Shown here: positions 6,254 to 6,297 of the stretch, one piece after another
Layout: every line of letters starts with the position of its first letter
Numbering within the stretch: position 1 is the stretch's first letter
Assembly (NCBI GenBank): GCA_902496505.1
Contig: CABVBB010000134.1
Span: 1 to 6,297 of the forward strand
Direction of reading: 5' to 3'
Length of the DNA stretch: 6,297 nt
DNA from: an uncultured Peptococcaceae bacterium
GTDB taxonomy: Bacteria; Bacillota; Peptococcia; Peptococcales; Peptococcaceae
Program-made: the position numbers and the translations under genes
The notes under the pieces: generated by a model
Seen by the model: only the letters and a program-made list of their open reading frames with translations
Told to the model about the DNA's origin: nothing
The model's database searches: none

Positions 6254-6297
6254 AATGGGCAGATTAAGACTGTAGATGTGATGATAAGGAGCCGCAG

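Overview
The window is a chromosomal housekeeping segment of a Firmicute (Bacillota). All six genes read on the + strand. The order ytxC - thrS - infC - rpmI - rplT - ktrB - ysgA-like methyltransferase, a T-box leader, an L20-type infC leader and strong GGAGG-type ribosome binding sites all point to this phylum. The ytxC remnant suggests a lineage that sporulates or descends from sporulators (Clostridia or Negativicutes). I cannot fix the genus from sequence alone.

Layout. Positions 1-337 hold the 3' end of a ytxC-family gene. A sigma-A-type promoter whose -35 box overlaps the ytxC stop (334-361) drives a threonine T-box leader (about 368-608) with an ACC specifier and a terminator. This leader controls thrS (647-2554), a full-length threonyl-tRNA synthetase. 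A second promoter lies just after thrS (about 2563-2591). It is followed by a structured leader and attenuator (2598-2747) and the translation operon infC (2763-3278), rpmI (3305-3502) and rplT (3536-3907), closed by a strong terminator (3925-3964). A third predicted promoter (3971-3999) reads ktrB (4057-5397), a K+ channel-like transporter subunit, and a SpoU/TrmH-family rRNA methyltransferase (5407-6186). A weak terminator and a new extended -10 promoter at 6208-6253 begin the next unit, which lies outside the window. From the B. subtilis gene order (ysgA-pheS-pheT), that unit could be pheST.

How it works together. Most of the segment serves translation: tRNA charging, initiation factor IF3, two 50S proteins and an rRNA methyltransferase. 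Control appears to be by RNA at several points: tRNA-Thr sensing by the T-box, probable L20 feedback on the infC leader, and an AUU start codon on infC that allows IF3 self-control. The K+ transporter gene is the functional outlier.

I see no mobile element, CRISPR array, tRNA or rRNA gene, and no sign of a wholly new system. The observations most worth checking are a T-box whose tRNA-acceptor-binding bulge departs from the near-invariant UGGN, a repeated element in the infC leader that suggests a competing fold, and a ktrB gene with no ktrA beside it.
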